Notes: a model not told the origin generated them from the letters alone. Shown: positions 23,641-35,254, counted from the stretch's first letter. The stretch: 64,000 nt of DNA from Mangifera indica (GCF_011075055.1 NC_058152.1:12583228-12647227), one strand, 5' to 3'. Translations and numbers: made by a program.

Positions 23641-24546
23641 GCTTTGATTAACTTCCACCACCACAGACTGTCATTGGTTGGAGTGGTTGATTTGGCCCAA
23701 AAAAAATAGTCCAATTTAAATAAGATTTTTTTATTAAAAAGCTGGTTATTTTGAAACAACTCAATTCAAAATTTTAAAATTTAAGGGAATATTAAATTTT
23801 AAAATTTCAAAAACCTCTTTGAACCATTTTTAAGTAAAAAAAAAAACCCAAAAATTTTTATTAACACCTCTAGTATTTTTAAAATTATAATTACTCTCAA
23901 AACTTTTGAAAAGGGGAAATAGAAAAAATAAGAGGAAAGGAAAAATAAAAAAGAATAAGAGGGAAAGGAGAAAATAGAAAAAAATAGAAAAATCTATATA
24001 CACTGATTTCATTTATTTTACTTAACCAAATTCACTAATAGAAGTAGATAACAGATGAAAATTTGGCTTTTTTAAAGGGTTAGAACTATCATTTCGACAA
24101 ACCTTGGAGGGAAAATAGTCTTTTGACCTTGTCTTTTGTTCTTTATGGCCATGACAAGAGATAGGCGGCCTACATTTTATGAACTCTCAGTAATAATTCT
24201 CAAGGGTTAGATAAGATTAAACTTCAATTGAATAATTCATAAGACCGTTGCCTTACAAAAATTGACATGACAACATTGCAAAGGTACCCCGAATGCACAA
24301 ACCCTAAAATGAACATCATGCATCAAAAATTGATTCAATTACAACTTAACTTCGTCCCTGCTAAAAAGACTATTTATATTTACAATATCCTAAGACGTTT
24401 GTGGCTGCTTCAAAAATGTCAGCAATTTAAAGTATGCAAATTATGTTTATAGCAACAATGTCCAGAGGTACCTCTGATCAGGAAACGAAGTTTGAGCAGT
24501 GATGATCTTCCAAAGAGTTTGAGCTTGTTGATTTTCTGGTATAAGA

Positions 24547-24698
24547 TTAGGCAGTGTCGCGCGGACGGGTGGCCCAAAGTGAACTAAAAGCTTTAAGGCG
24601 TTGGAAGTACTCTCCTAGTGCAAGCAGGCCTCGACAACCTGGTGAGTTGTATGGATATGAGACATCCGCTGTAGTGTTTCTTGGTGAAAATGATCAGC
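24547..24698 (-). pseudogene. TGA-like bZIP relic T1b, last exon, frameshifted
   Basis: Terminal exon following GAACAG. It starts ADHFHQETLQRMSHIHTTHQ; then one base is missing where T1a reads GTTGCTCG, so the frame runs into a stop (EACLH*). The remaining bases still encode the usual end in another frame (LVHFGP... versus SSIWAT). This is the exon that belongs with the DOG1 exon at 25317-25547. Confidence 0.8.
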
Positions 24699-25316
24699 CT
24701 GTTCGGGCAAAAGCTTATAAATTTGGTAACATGTCAAGATGTTCCAAGTAAAAACTAACATATATCAGATCGTATGAACCTGAAATTTAAAGAACCATGC
24801 TATGCTAAGATCATTATATTACTTTCTACCAATCATATCATTTTTGCTAACGGAAACCAATTAGTGGTCTGGTTGCCGATCATGAAATCTTATTCAGAGA
24901 AACTCTCAACGGTAGGGAATATCCATATTTGACTATATAGCCATACTTAAGTTTGCAGAATAGTGAAGCACTGAAGGAAAAATCAACTACGGTTTTTTAG
25001 TACACCACGAAAATGATATTTCCCACAAATCATGACTGCAATAAATAACCAAAATAATGAATTCAATGCCAAGAAGATGGTTTAAAAGGAAAGGGATGAG
25101 AAAATATGTGTGATTTGTCGGGCATCACAGGATGCATTCAAGCTACATAGTGCTTAAACAGAAGAAAACTTCAATTTCACAGATGAATGCAAATTCAACT
25201 CGTTAGAAAGTTTCTCAACTTAAATCAGATAGGCTGATAAAAAACTGGCGGATCAGAAAACGCATTACAGAAACACATTGAAAGTTTAGATCAGCAGCAA
25301 TACCTCGGATTATTAC

Positions 25317-25547
25317 CTGGTTCAAAAAGCTGACTTGAGCTTCCAACTTATCCATTGCAGTAGGTATCTTTGGGATGTAACCTCCTTCCACCAGTTGACC
25401 TGCAGCAACAGTTTCATCAAGAGTTGACTGCAATTTCTCCACGCCTTGAGTCAGAGCATCTCCTGCTTGCTGACATGACTGTCTTAGATTATTAACTTCT
25501 ATATTTTGTGAATTGATCAAGGTGTCAAGATCAGGAACGAAAACCAA
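25317..25547 (-). pseudogene. TGA-like bZIP relic T1, DOG1-domain exon
   Basis: Open exon with EVNNLRQSCQQAGDALTQGV, EKLQSTLDETVAAGQL and IPTAMDKLEAQVSFLNQ, ending CAG|GTAATA (25317/25316). In TGA1/TGA4-type factors this is the middle of the DOG1 domain, carrying the calmodulin/NPR1-interacting region. Its acceptor is lost: where relic T3 has GATAACAG|GTTCTTG, this copy reads GATAATTGGTTTTCG. Upstream TGA exons are absent; TNL-derived sequence in the opposite orientation begins within 50 bp. Confidence 0.85.
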
Positions 25548-25595
25548 TTATCAATGTTAGCTTATGAATCAGCGTTATTCTACCTGTGGTGAAAG

Positions 25596-25662
25596 ACCTT
25601 GAGGGTGAGGTTATTGAATCGGATCATGCATTGGTAGGTTATGATTACAGTAACATGTTATT
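25596..25662 (+). pseudogene. Short TNL C-JID fragment on the plus strand
   Basis: Plus-strand reading LEGEVIESDHALVGYDY matches the C-JID stretch of TNL-2 and TNL-3 (EDEDVIESDHVVIGYQYL and EGEDIIESDHVCIRFNY). It is only about 65 bp and directly abuts the TGA intron remnant, in opposite orientation to the three TNLs. A rearrangement scar. Confidence 0.6.
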
Positions 25663-26746
25663 CAAATTGCTTAGACTCATTCAAAATTTTAGATAGATGG
25701 TCCCCTCATTCAGAAATATACGAGCAATGGATAAGAGAAGAACAGTAAGTTGGATTGAATTAAATGTCCAAAAGTTAAAAAAAAAAACATATATATTTTA
25801 TCAAGCTCAAGTTTTTCATGGTTCTTATGACCTCAACACATATACTACTACCTACTAAGCATCTTTGACTTCTCATCTGTGCACAGTAACTTAGCAGAGG
25901 AAGCGGACCGAGAGCAAGAGAGGGTTGGGTAATTTGTTTCTGCAATAGGCATTGCTGGGAAGAGGAATAGTAAATATAGTTAGGGATTGAACTAGCAAAA
26001 ATTACTTATCTGCCCCTCATGCTTAAATGACAAAAACACCGTTACTAACTTTACCAAATTACCATTATGCCCTTAGTTCAAGTTAAAGCCACAAGTACAA
26101 AATAACAGTTCGTATGTACAGTATCACTCTAAAAGAATAAACCCACCGAATAATCAATTTTAATACAAAACTGAAATTGATCGACAAATCAAAGGTTAAA
26201 AACTCTAGAGTTGAAACTAAAGTCTTGTGTAAGGGTTGTGTTGGGAAGCATTTACGTGGTAAAAAAACCTATAACACAATGAAATAGTAAACAAAATTTT
26301 AACATTAATGATATTCACCCGTAAACATAAACCAAAATCAAAAAATTGGGCTACAATATGTATTCAAAGGTAAAGAAGGTGTGTGGAATAAACTTACCCA
26401 CATTTGGTAGTTCTTTCTCTTTGAAGTGAATTTGAGAAGTCTTTTGTTATTTGACCAAGAGTAAGATAGCACCAAGTTATTTACACAGAGCAACCGAACT
26501 ACTTAGAAGGAAAAAGGGGACTTGTGTTTCTAGTATACATTGGATGAGTATTTTGACTGAGCTTTGATATGTGTTAATAATTCATCAAAAACTTAGTTCA
26601 TGTGGCATAAAGGTGTCTATATAAACACAACAAAACAGTCATTTTAAATGATAGGATGGTTGTACTAGTTATACATCAGTTGGATAACAAATGGTCATTT
26701 TTTATGGTGTAATGTATATTTCAGCAACATAAGTTGTTCACATTTA
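25663..26746. other. Intergenic spacer
   Basis: No supported gene. Low-complexity and ordinary AT-rich sequence, with a poly-A run near 25778. Short open frames without features. Confidence 0.4.
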
Positions 26747-27129
26747 GAGGGTGTATGGCTGAAGTATTAAAAGATTTATTTGCTAACCTATATTTTATTA
26801 TTTATATTATTTTGTTTGGTTTGTCAAAAAATAAAAAATTTTGATAATCCTCTATTACTAATGGTGATATAGTATGTAATATAAAGAGTAATACCACCAT
26901 CACTTTAGGGTATTAAAATATTACCAAAGTTATCTTGATTTTATTATAATTATATTTTTACTTATTAATTTTTTAGGACAAAAATATCTTCATTTTCAAT
27001 TAATATAATAACAAACATAAAAAATATTTTAGATTAATTATACCAAAGATCATTTAAGTAAAATAATCTTTTATTATTCTTTTATTATCTTATACTAAAC
27101 ATAAAAATTATTTAAACCTATCAAATTTC
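26747..27129. mobile_element. Decayed copy of the Harbinger-type MITE
   Basis: Starts just after TTA (26744-26746) and follows the MITE at 18438 in order: a TTTGTTTGG run, TCTATTACTAATGGTGATAT (versus TCTATTACCAATGCTGATGT), TTAATTTTTTAGGACAAAAA (versus TTGAGACAAAAA) and TTTAAGTAAAATAAT. The right end is lost at the start of the CAMTA-like block. Confidence 0.6.
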
Positions 27130-27210
27130 AAATACATGTTTTACTGCTCAACAAAGTAAGCACTTAACCAATGAGTTACATTATTGAGAAGAAGATCATT
27201 ACCAAATCAA

Positions 27211-28936
27211 CATCTTGATATAGATGTTGAAGAAATAAGGAAACAAGCACAATTCCAATGGTTTACCTTCATTCAGGTGGTTTATTTTTTATGATATATA
27301 CCCCGTCAAACTCTTAAAAAGCATATAAAGGATGGAAATGCACGTGTGGAGCATAAAAGTTCATCTATGTAAATTTATATTCAATGGTGTCAGTTTAGTA
27401 GATTAACAATTTTGAATTCTTTCAGGTGGGCAGCACTAAGATATTGGAGTGCTTGTATGTCCATGGTTCAAAGGCGCATCTAACAGATGATTGAAGGGTT
27501 AGATATAGTCTTAAAGATTCTTGGGGTTTATCAGATTTTGTTCAGAAGTGCTTTGATTTCCTTTTACTGTTTTTTTCTTCTTGAATCCGATTTGTTCCCT
27601 ACACCGTTTCCCTATTTAGGGCTTTTTATTAGTGTACTGGGAGTGCTCTGCAGGATTTAATTTGTTGTGTCCTATATTGAAATTTTACCAAGTCTTATTT
27701 GTAGGAAACAAATAATGTAAGGGCCCTATGGATCGTTAAAATTTGTAACGGGCTGCTGAAACTAACACCTACCGTTAGCTCTATTGTACATAAGGGTTTG
27801 TATAATTTACAGTATTGTATTGTTATTTTTGTAATTTTGATTATGGAATGAGGACATTATTGTATTTTGGATGACTTTGGTGATCAAAAACTATATAATG
27901 TATAGATTTTACAACAGTTCCGAGGAAGTAAGAACATTGACAAACCATGTAAATTTGTGCCAGATGTGATTGTTTTCTTGCTTTGGTTTTCTCTTTGCTT
28001 ACCTTGTAATTTCAATAATATCTTGCATCATAACAAGAGCATCAAATGATAGACATTAGTTATAAATAGTTTCGGTAAATAAGATGCACGAACCCTTTGC
28101 CTACATGTACAGAATTAGAGCATTTATATGTTGGTGTTTTTAGGGATTTTGTGAATGTTTTCAGTAGGCTATAGCCTCTATATCTTAAGTTCAAGCTCCA
28201 TGACGCTTGCATATTGTCCCACACAAATGCAAAGTCATTTTGGGTCTTACTTTATAATCTTTCGTCTCTGAAACCATTAGGAAAACTGGAAAAATTGTAA
28301 ACGCAGCAAGAAATTGAACATTTTGGAGGTAACAGGTTTTCCAACCGGCATTGTCGACCATCACTTACCAATTACCTATGCCTAGCTCTGTAGATAATGA
28401 GAGTTACCAATTGGCTTTGCCTCCACAAACTGCATAGACAACCAACTTGAACGAAATTCCAGGATATGCTAAATTAGGTGTGTTCTTGTGGCTCCTTTAT
28501 GTTGTTCGAGCTTTTAGCTCATCATTATCTCTCTGGTTCTTATGACTTTATATCATTTACTAGTAAAATCAGTTGATTAGTTTACATTCATTAATTAAAA
28601 ATGTGCAAGTTAATACATCTTTTGCTTTCTTTCTGTTCAAGAAAATGGCTTGCTAGATTATGATAACGATTATGATCATGAGTCTTGTCGCAATATATTG
28701 TTTACAGGTATTCAATTGAACAACTTTCCCTGATTTGTTAAAATGTGTGCTCGTCGATATTAATGTTGTTCTTCTCTTTTTGTTCTAGGAGATGGCATGC
28801 AAGCTTATAATAATGATTTTGAAATCAGCCTTTTCCCCATGTATTTGGGAATGATTTCTTCCCAAACCTGAGTACACCTAGTAGCCCTCGTGAATTGCCG
28901 GAGTTGATGAGGTCTATGGAACAATTTTCAGAGGTG
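27211..28936 (+). pseudogene. CAMTA-like (CG-1 domain) relic 3
   Basis: Parallel to relic 1 and most like it. Pieces: LDIDVEEIRKQAQFQW (about 27211-27258); a shortened basic CG-1 segment (27275-27350); an exon after TTTCAG (27426-27496) reading VGSTKILECLYVHG; remnants of the SSQETGK exon (about 28281-28335); and an exon starting GDGMQAYNNDFEISLF (about 28790) that shifts frame before the MEQFSE end (28936). A deletion fused the first two exons. Several stops: a pseudogene. Confidence 0.6.
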
Positions 28937-29413
28937 AGGCATGATAAGTATTGAGCATGCTAGAGAAATTAATTTTACAAGTTTGCATTTGAATTTTTCT
29001 AGGCGTACTTGAAAAATCACTCCACATAAAACTTTGTACCAACTTTCATATCTTTCTCTTGGAAATCTCTCAACGAAGTGATCGGTACCCCCTTGGATTT
29101 ACTCTTCGACCATCTCAATGTAAACTTCTCCTATTTCATTTCATTTCATCACAATTCTCTTATCATTTATGACACTTTTTGCCTCTCTTCTTTCCTTTTT
29201 TGTTGAGAATGTAGTCAAACAAGTAGGTAGGTTGGTGCTTTGGCTTAACTGTGCTAGAGGAGGCACAAGCCTTTCAGCAGAAAACTAACGGTTAGTTAAT
29301 GACTCATTTGGTAAAATCCAACGGCTTAGAATCAATGTTAGTGTGCCTTCTCTGTAAAAGATGAATGGCGGTTATTGCATTTCATCAGGATTGCCACATC
29401 AGACACAAAGGAG

Positions 29414-29420
29414 TATAAAT
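29414..29420 (+). promoter_or_regulatory. TATA-like box upstream of CAMTA-like relic 4
   Basis: TATAAAT in the same context as 7489, about 330 bp before the ATG at 29748. Part of a conserved upstream stretch (about 29055-29747). Confidence 0.35.
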
Positions 29421-29747
29421 TCAAATGTAATTCAAGCAATGTAACTTTTCGCCATTCTATTAATAAAATAAGAGGTTATACAGTATTTCAGTTCATTCTT
29501 TTTCTCTCTATAAACTTAGGGTTCCTTTTTTGCTCTTCAATTTTTTTTTTTTCAATCAATCTACACTGTTTTCATTTTTTCACCAAATTTTAGTATCATT
29601 ACACTTTCCGATAAACAGAGTTCTCAGTTTTTGCAACCATTTGTTTCATCTTTGACACCTTTCTTATGGCACTTTCAGGTAGATGCTTTCTGGTTGAACA
29701 GAGAAAGTACTTATGAATGAGTTCACAATTTGAATTGTTTTACTGAT

Positions 29748-30275
29748 ATGAATGACGCTGCAGATTGTTTGAATGGCGCCGGTGTTGAAGAAATCGTGAA
29801 AGAAGCGCAATACAGGTGATTGAATGTAGTTGAAATATGCAAAATATTTGAAAACCATGAAAAGCTTCAAATACTTGCCTCTCAACCACAACGAAGGCCT
29901 CCAAGTATTGTTTCATTTGGGATTTTATTTTTCTAACCATTTTATGGATGTAACATGGCTAAGTTACATTAATTGCAAGTGGCTCCTTTTTTGTCATTAA
30001 GCTGCAAAGGCTTTGAGAGTTTAGGAAGGATGACCATGTGTCGGGGAAAAAGAAAAAGAAAGATGCAAAGACGGTACATGAGTTTATTAAAATTTCAAGG
30101 TTCGTGCAATAATTTGATGTAGATTTTATATTCAATGTTGTCTATCAGTTTCATCAATTAACAAGAGTGAAATTTTACAAGTTAACATAATTGAGATGTT
30201 GAATTGCTTGTATGTTTATTTAGAAACAAATGAAAATTTGCAAAGGCGTATGTATCTAATGATTGAAAAGTAAAA
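29748..30275 (+). pseudogene. CAMTA-like (CG-1 domain) relic 4
   Basis: Best preserved CG-1 series. Exon 1 (29748 to about 29915) reads VEEIVKEAQYR, then a TGA at 29817-29819 where relic 2 has Trp, then LNVVEICKIFENHEKLQILA and RRPPSIVSF; the PPS end is where CAMTA genes have an intron. Exon 2 (from about 29979) ends KKKKKDAKTVHEFIKISRF, matching the family's KKKDGKTVxExHExLK. Exon 3 (about 30179-30273) reads EMLNCLYVYLETNENLQRRM then YLMIEK, matching the NENFQRRxYWMLEE segment. In-frame stops in exons 1 and 2 make it non-functional. Confidence 0.7.
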
Positions 30276-30771
30276 AACCATTGTCTCCTCCTCAAAGATT
30301 CTTGGGGTTTATTCAGATGATATGAATCTTGTGACAACTTCTCAGAAGATATTGTTTTTTAATTTTTAATTTTTGTATCTTTTGTTAAATAAATTTGTTT
30401 AAGTGCAAGTTGCCCACTTTGTTAACTAATGTCTTCAAATAAAAAATTCATAAAAATATGTATGCTTACTGTTGCCGCAATTTGATTTGTCCATAGTTTT
30501 TTGGCTTTTTCTTTGGTTCATTTGGAAGTGCATGCTTAAGGTTGATATAATTTGATTTTTCCACTTTTATTTTGAAGGTTGATTTTTGTTATTGATTTCC
30601 TACCAAGTTAATTGAATACCACTGACACAGGGAACCTATAGGCATAGTACTTCTTTACTAAAGGGAAGACAAGAGGACAACATTAGATCACATCATATCT
30701 TTTAATTATTGTGTATAGAGTCATATTTTGAGTCTTACTCCTTTATATATATATATATTTTCTAATACAAG

Positions 30772-30858
30772 CAAGAAAACCCAAAAAATCATAAACACAA
30801 TAAGAAGACAACCAAAGTAACAACTTAATCTTCCCAATAAGTTAGAAAAGTTGTAAGC
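30772..30858 (+). pseudogene. CAMTA-like relic 5, single exon remnant
   Basis: The stretch 'ataagaagacaaccaaagtaac' to 'gttagaaaag' matches the SSQETGK-type exon of relics 1 and 6 (33890-33970) at nucleotide level. The frame is not kept. The surrounding 30540-30760 is also shared with 33640-33800. Confidence 0.4.
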
Positions 30859-31189
30859 GTGATATAATTTTAACGAGTATTTTAATATTTATTTAATTTT
30901 GCATTGTTTCATTTTTATTGTGGATCCTGCTACTAATTTTGGTAGCGTTACAATTAAAAGTTTTCATAAAAGATATGAAAACCTGTTGTCTTAACAACTA
31001 TATAACTGAAATTTCATTAGAAGACGCAACAAAAAATTTGTTTTTATATAGGTTTCTTGCCCACATAAATTCTTGTATTGATTTCAGAGGTTTTTTATTT
31101 TCTTTTGAATTGAAACAATCCATTGCTATCCTAAAGGTGCTTTTCCCTTAGCCCTAAAAAAAAAAATCTGTTTTTTATAGGTTTCTTTC

Positions 31190-31870
31190 CAATAAAAGTT
31201 CTTATATTGATTCCAGAGTTTTTTTTTCTTTTTTTGAATTGAAATAATCCATTGCTACCTTAAAAGTGTTTATCCAAAATTTCGTTACATAATTTTGTAG
31301 AAGATTCAATTATGACTCAAGAAACTTGGTACAGGTGAAAGTAAGTTTACGGTTTTAGATGTAGAAGTGATACATTTTGCAATTGCACTTGGTTATATTC
31401 TAGCTTTTCAAGACATATTTGGTGCGGCAAAAATAAATATAAATTTAAGTAATAAGAATGAATTTTTTAATTTTTTATTGGACAGTAAAGTATAGGAGGT
31501 AAAACTGTTCAGGTTACTTTACCTTTGTGGGTGGCACCAAATATGTGTTAAGAGTTTTACCTTCAATATTTTGTTGCCCAATGAAGAGTTGTAAATTCAT
31601 TTTCATCATTTGAATTTATATTTATTTTTGGTGCACCAATTATGTCTTGTAAGGCTTGAGTTAGCCAAGTGTAGTTGTAACATGTATCACTTCTACATCT
31701 AACACCGTAAGGCTACCTCCATCTTCACCAAGTTTCTTGAGCCATAAATGAAACTTCTACAAAATTATGCAGCGGAATTTTGGATAAACATTTTTAAGGT
31801 AGCAATGGATTGTTTTAATCCAAAAAAAAAACTTTTAATCAATACAAGAACTTGTGTTGGAGAGAAACCT
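31190..31870. repeat. Long inverted repeat, arms about 0.3 kb, short loop
   Basis: The left arm (about 31190-31508) and right arm (about 31552-31870) are reverse complements with visible mismatches. Shared landmarks include AATCCATTGCTACCTTAAAA, CTCAAGAAACTTGGT, TTAGATGTAGAAGTGATACA and AAAATAAATATAAATT, in order on one strand and reversed on the other. The loop is only about 45 bp. A further direct partial copy of the left-arm start lies at 31040-31140. The arms are not recognised as a transposon end and no target duplication was found. RNA across it would fold into a long hairpin. Confidence 0.75.
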
Positions 31871-32154
31871 ATGTAAACTTTTATATTTGAGGGCTATAAC
31901 TTTTTTAGCTTCTTGGGAAGATAGAGAGGTTACTTTGGTGGTATTCTTGTTGTATTTATGATTTATCTAGTTCTTGATTTTTTCAAAAAATAATAATAAA
32001 AGAGTAAGACTCAAATATTACCTTGTAAACAACAATTGAAAGATACGATGTGATCTAAAATACACATTGATGAAACATGTTTAAAATGGAAAAGTACGAC
32101 AAACATGTATTATACACATAAAATGCAGACTTACTAACTAGCTCAAATTTGATG

Positions 32155-34222
32155 GTTTAGTGCAGCTGAAATAGGTGAAATATTTGCCAACTATAGAAGC
32201 CTCAATATACTTATCTCTGGACAACCAAAAACACCTACAAGTATTGTTTCATTTAGAACCTTGTTTCTTCCAACTTTTTGACCCATCCCATTCGTTGTTG
32301 CATTGATTTATAATTCCGGGTGGTTCATTTTTTATGATACCTCGGCAAACTCTTAGAAAGTTTAAGAAGGATGGACACGTGGAGCAAAAAGAAGGATGGA
32401 AAGACTATTTAGAAATCTCATGTCAACCTCAAGGTTATTGCATAATTTGATTGAAAGAGATTTTAAAATGCATAGAAGTTCATCTCTGTAAATTTGTTGA
32501 GATGGTACTAATTGCTAAAGTTTTTTCATGCAGGCCCAAAGAAGAGAAACCCTGAAGAAATCCAGATGCAGCAAAGGGAGAAGGTGGACCTGGGATGTAC
32601 ATGTCAGCAGCTCTAAATAATGACACACGGCCTTAAGACTGGGATGGAAATAGAGGCAGTTATGAGAATTAAAATGGGAGTGGGAGAGCATTGCTGTGTA
32701 GAAAGAATCATGTAGAAAAATTTGTATTGAGAGTTTATTTTTATGGGGAGTACTGGCCTCTCATATTAGCCAGCTTAGTATTTTCATCTTTGTATTGGAG
32801 TGTGTTTTTTCTTAAGCAGTTTCCAGTTTATTCCTATTGACAGCATTGTAATGAAATGAATTGAGGAGTGATTAAATATTACATTGATAAATGAAAGAAA
32901 CATTTTCTGATAACATTCTGTGCTGCCCCCTATTTTTCTACCATTACATTGCTTCATTTTGGTAGGTTATGCTGAGAAATTGAAATTTGCTTGCTGGAGT
33001 AGTGATTCTGTTGTGCACTTGTTGATTGTGCTCTTGGGTGGTGGAGGAGAAAGGGTCTGAAGTGCTGGAACAAGGCTGAGTAGAGACTTAGGATCAACTT
33101 AAGTTGGAGAGAGGCTGTAGAAATTGCAGCAGCTGCCTTTTCACTGGTAAAACAACCAACGTTCACATCATTTGTATTCAATAGTTTCAGTTTTGCTGAT
33201 CAATAATTTTGAGTTATTTCAGGTGTCCAGCGTTGAGATGTTGGGATGTTGGAGTGCTTGTATGTCCGTGGACAAGAAATGAAAATTTTCAGACACCTGT
33301 CTATTGGTGATTAACAGGTGAGAATCTATGCTCTCACAGATTCGTTGGGTTTATCCAGATTTTGTTCAGAAGTGCTTCTTTCACTGAATTTTTTTTTTTT
33401 TTTAAATCTCTTCTCTAATAACAAATTTGCTTAGGTGCCCCATTGAATTAAAAAATAAAAGAAAAAAAAAAGAGTAAGTTTTTTAAAATTCATTTTTCTG
33501 GCTTTGACCAGCATTAGAGATCGCTCTTCTCAGTCACCAGTTTCTGTGGATGTGGTTGTATGCTCTGTAAATGCTGATTGCTCTGACAGTCTGATTTGTT
33601 CCTTATGCTTTTCAGCTATTTTTGTTGATTTGGAAGTAAATGCTTGAGCTTAATATGATATCCATTTCCCCTTTCATTTTGAAGGAAACTGCATTTTTTC
33701 TGTTTTTGACTGTAACCTAATTGAATACTACAGCTGCTGAGGGCCTTTAGATATAGCTCTTTTTCACCACTGAGAAGACAAGGTTAGCTCATATCTTTCT
33801 ATTTTTGTGCTTCGTCTGTTCTCATCTAAATCTGCTTCTTTATTTCATGCCCTTCTTCAATTCTAATTGTCACATTGTTTCTGAGAATGTGAGGAAGCCA
33901 GGAAATATTGCAAACGTGGTAAGAAGTCCACCAAAGTAACAACTCAATTTTCCAAGAAACTGGAAAAACAATACCCATTTAGGGGGTATCGGATTCTTGT
34001 TCTTATAACTTTATTTGCAAGTAATAAGTTGATTAGCTTGCTTTGATTAGTTAAAATCTGTGCTTTCTGTTCCAGGAGATAGAATGCTGTGTTACAATTC
34101 TGAGTTTGAGAATAAGCCTTTCCCCCAAGAGACTAAGAATGACTTCCTCCCTAATCCTGGTACACCTAGTTGCCATTATGATTTGCAGGAGTCGAAGAAG
34201 TCTGTGGAACAATTTTCAGAGG
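32155..34222 (+). pseudogene. CAMTA-like (CG-1 domain) relic 6, split by a solo LTR
   Basis: The longest exon series. WFSAAEIGEIFANYRSLNIL (about 32155-32260) matches the CG-1 opening. GGSFFMIP...KFKKDGH, then after a frameshift WSKKKDGKTI and a stop (32310-32465), is the basic segment. A 673-bp solo LTR sits in the following intron. The exon after TTTCAG (about 33222-33320) still encodes RNENFQTPVYW in one frame. The SSQETGK-type exon is at 33885-33985, and an exon after TTCCAG (34078-34222) reads YNSEFENKPFPQETKNDFLP to VEQFSE. The last exon is fully open, the earlier ones are broken. Downstream ankyrin/IQ exons of a CAMTA are absent. Confidence 0.65.
32498..33170. mobile_element. Solo LTR (673 bp) with 5-bp target duplication
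   Basis: Begins TGAGATGGTACTAATT and ends GTTCACATCA, with TTTGT directly before (32493-32497) and after (33171-33175). The uninterrupted paralogous intron (27370-27420) shows the empty-site order. TG...CA ends plus a 5-bp duplication and no internal genes indicate a solo LTR left by recombination between the two LTRs of a full element. The superfamily cannot be told; it is not visibly related to the LTRs at 57-64 kb. Confidence 0.8.
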
Positions 34223-35254
34223 TAAAGCTTAATAAGCTTGAAAACTGCCCTTTATATCAATCTCATTCTCTGCAATTTTTTTAAAGGACATAAATTTGTT
34301 GTTTCAACCAGAAAAAAGTATACTTTCTGAAAATCATTGAAGTAGATTTGCTTGATTCTTTGTAATACTGATTTTACATTCGTTATATATATCAGTTAAA
34401 AGATTTTTTACAAAAATGGGAATCTTTGAATTTGTTTTTCACAATGAGAAGAAAATTAAAAAAAGAATAAAAAACTCTGAATGATTATTATTCAGTATAT
34501 TAATGGCAGATTGGTCTCTTATCAACCCCTAAACATAAATAACATAATTAATTATGTTAAGCACTGATTTGTTTCGATTCTGCTCTAAATCAATTAAACA
34601 TTCTATTAACATTGTGATCCAGTGATCACCCCGAGCTGTAAGAATGTAACGACATTAATTTTTATTTGTAAAAAAAAAATATTAATCATAGGATTTCGTG
34701 ATTTTTGTTTCATTAGGGAATTGATAACTAATTAATTAGCTGAAAGTGAGATGGATATTTGTCACATAAGAGTGAGGAAACCATTTAGTTTCAGTGTGAT
34801 TAGAACACTAATTAAGTTTGTACTATATTAGTTAGCCCATCATTGACAAGGTGATTAGTAGACAATCAATTCAATTAGGAGTAGTCGTTTTCAGTAGTGA
34901 TGTTATATTTGCTTCATCATTTTAATTAAAAATTAATTGTTAGGTCATATACAAGACACAAGATATTCATGCAACCAATTTTGTTAAATGGTGCAGGGCG
35001 ATTTAAGTGAGAGTAAAACGGTGCAGATCAAGATGTAAATAAAAAGATTTGAAAAGTGAACTGTAAGACTTTCGAGGATATTTTAAAAAAAGTACAATTT
35101 ACCTTATAATATTTGATTATAGGACAGAAACGCATATTTTATAAGAAGAGAGGAATAAGGGATAAATTCTCTGCATATCCACCCACTAAAAGTTGCATAC
35201 AAAGCTTGCATTTAATAACTACATAAATGGCTGGTGTGAAGACTGCACCGTAGG
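34223..35254. other. Spacer after CAMTA-like relic 6
   Basis: AT-rich, with a 'aaaaaaaaatattaatc' run near 34670. No supported gene. The last 150 bp resemble the region upstream of the FRIGIDA-like relics in the large block. Confidence 0.4.

Larger units (their letters stand above)
22728..25201. repeat. Tandem duplication unit 2 (about 2.47 kb)
   Basis: Partner of 20264-22727 with the same content and order; visually roughly 90 percent alike with many small indels, so not recent. 23700-24130 holds a dispersed AT-rich repeat also seen at 21200-21650, 49500-50160 and 51950-52360. Confidence 0.85.
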
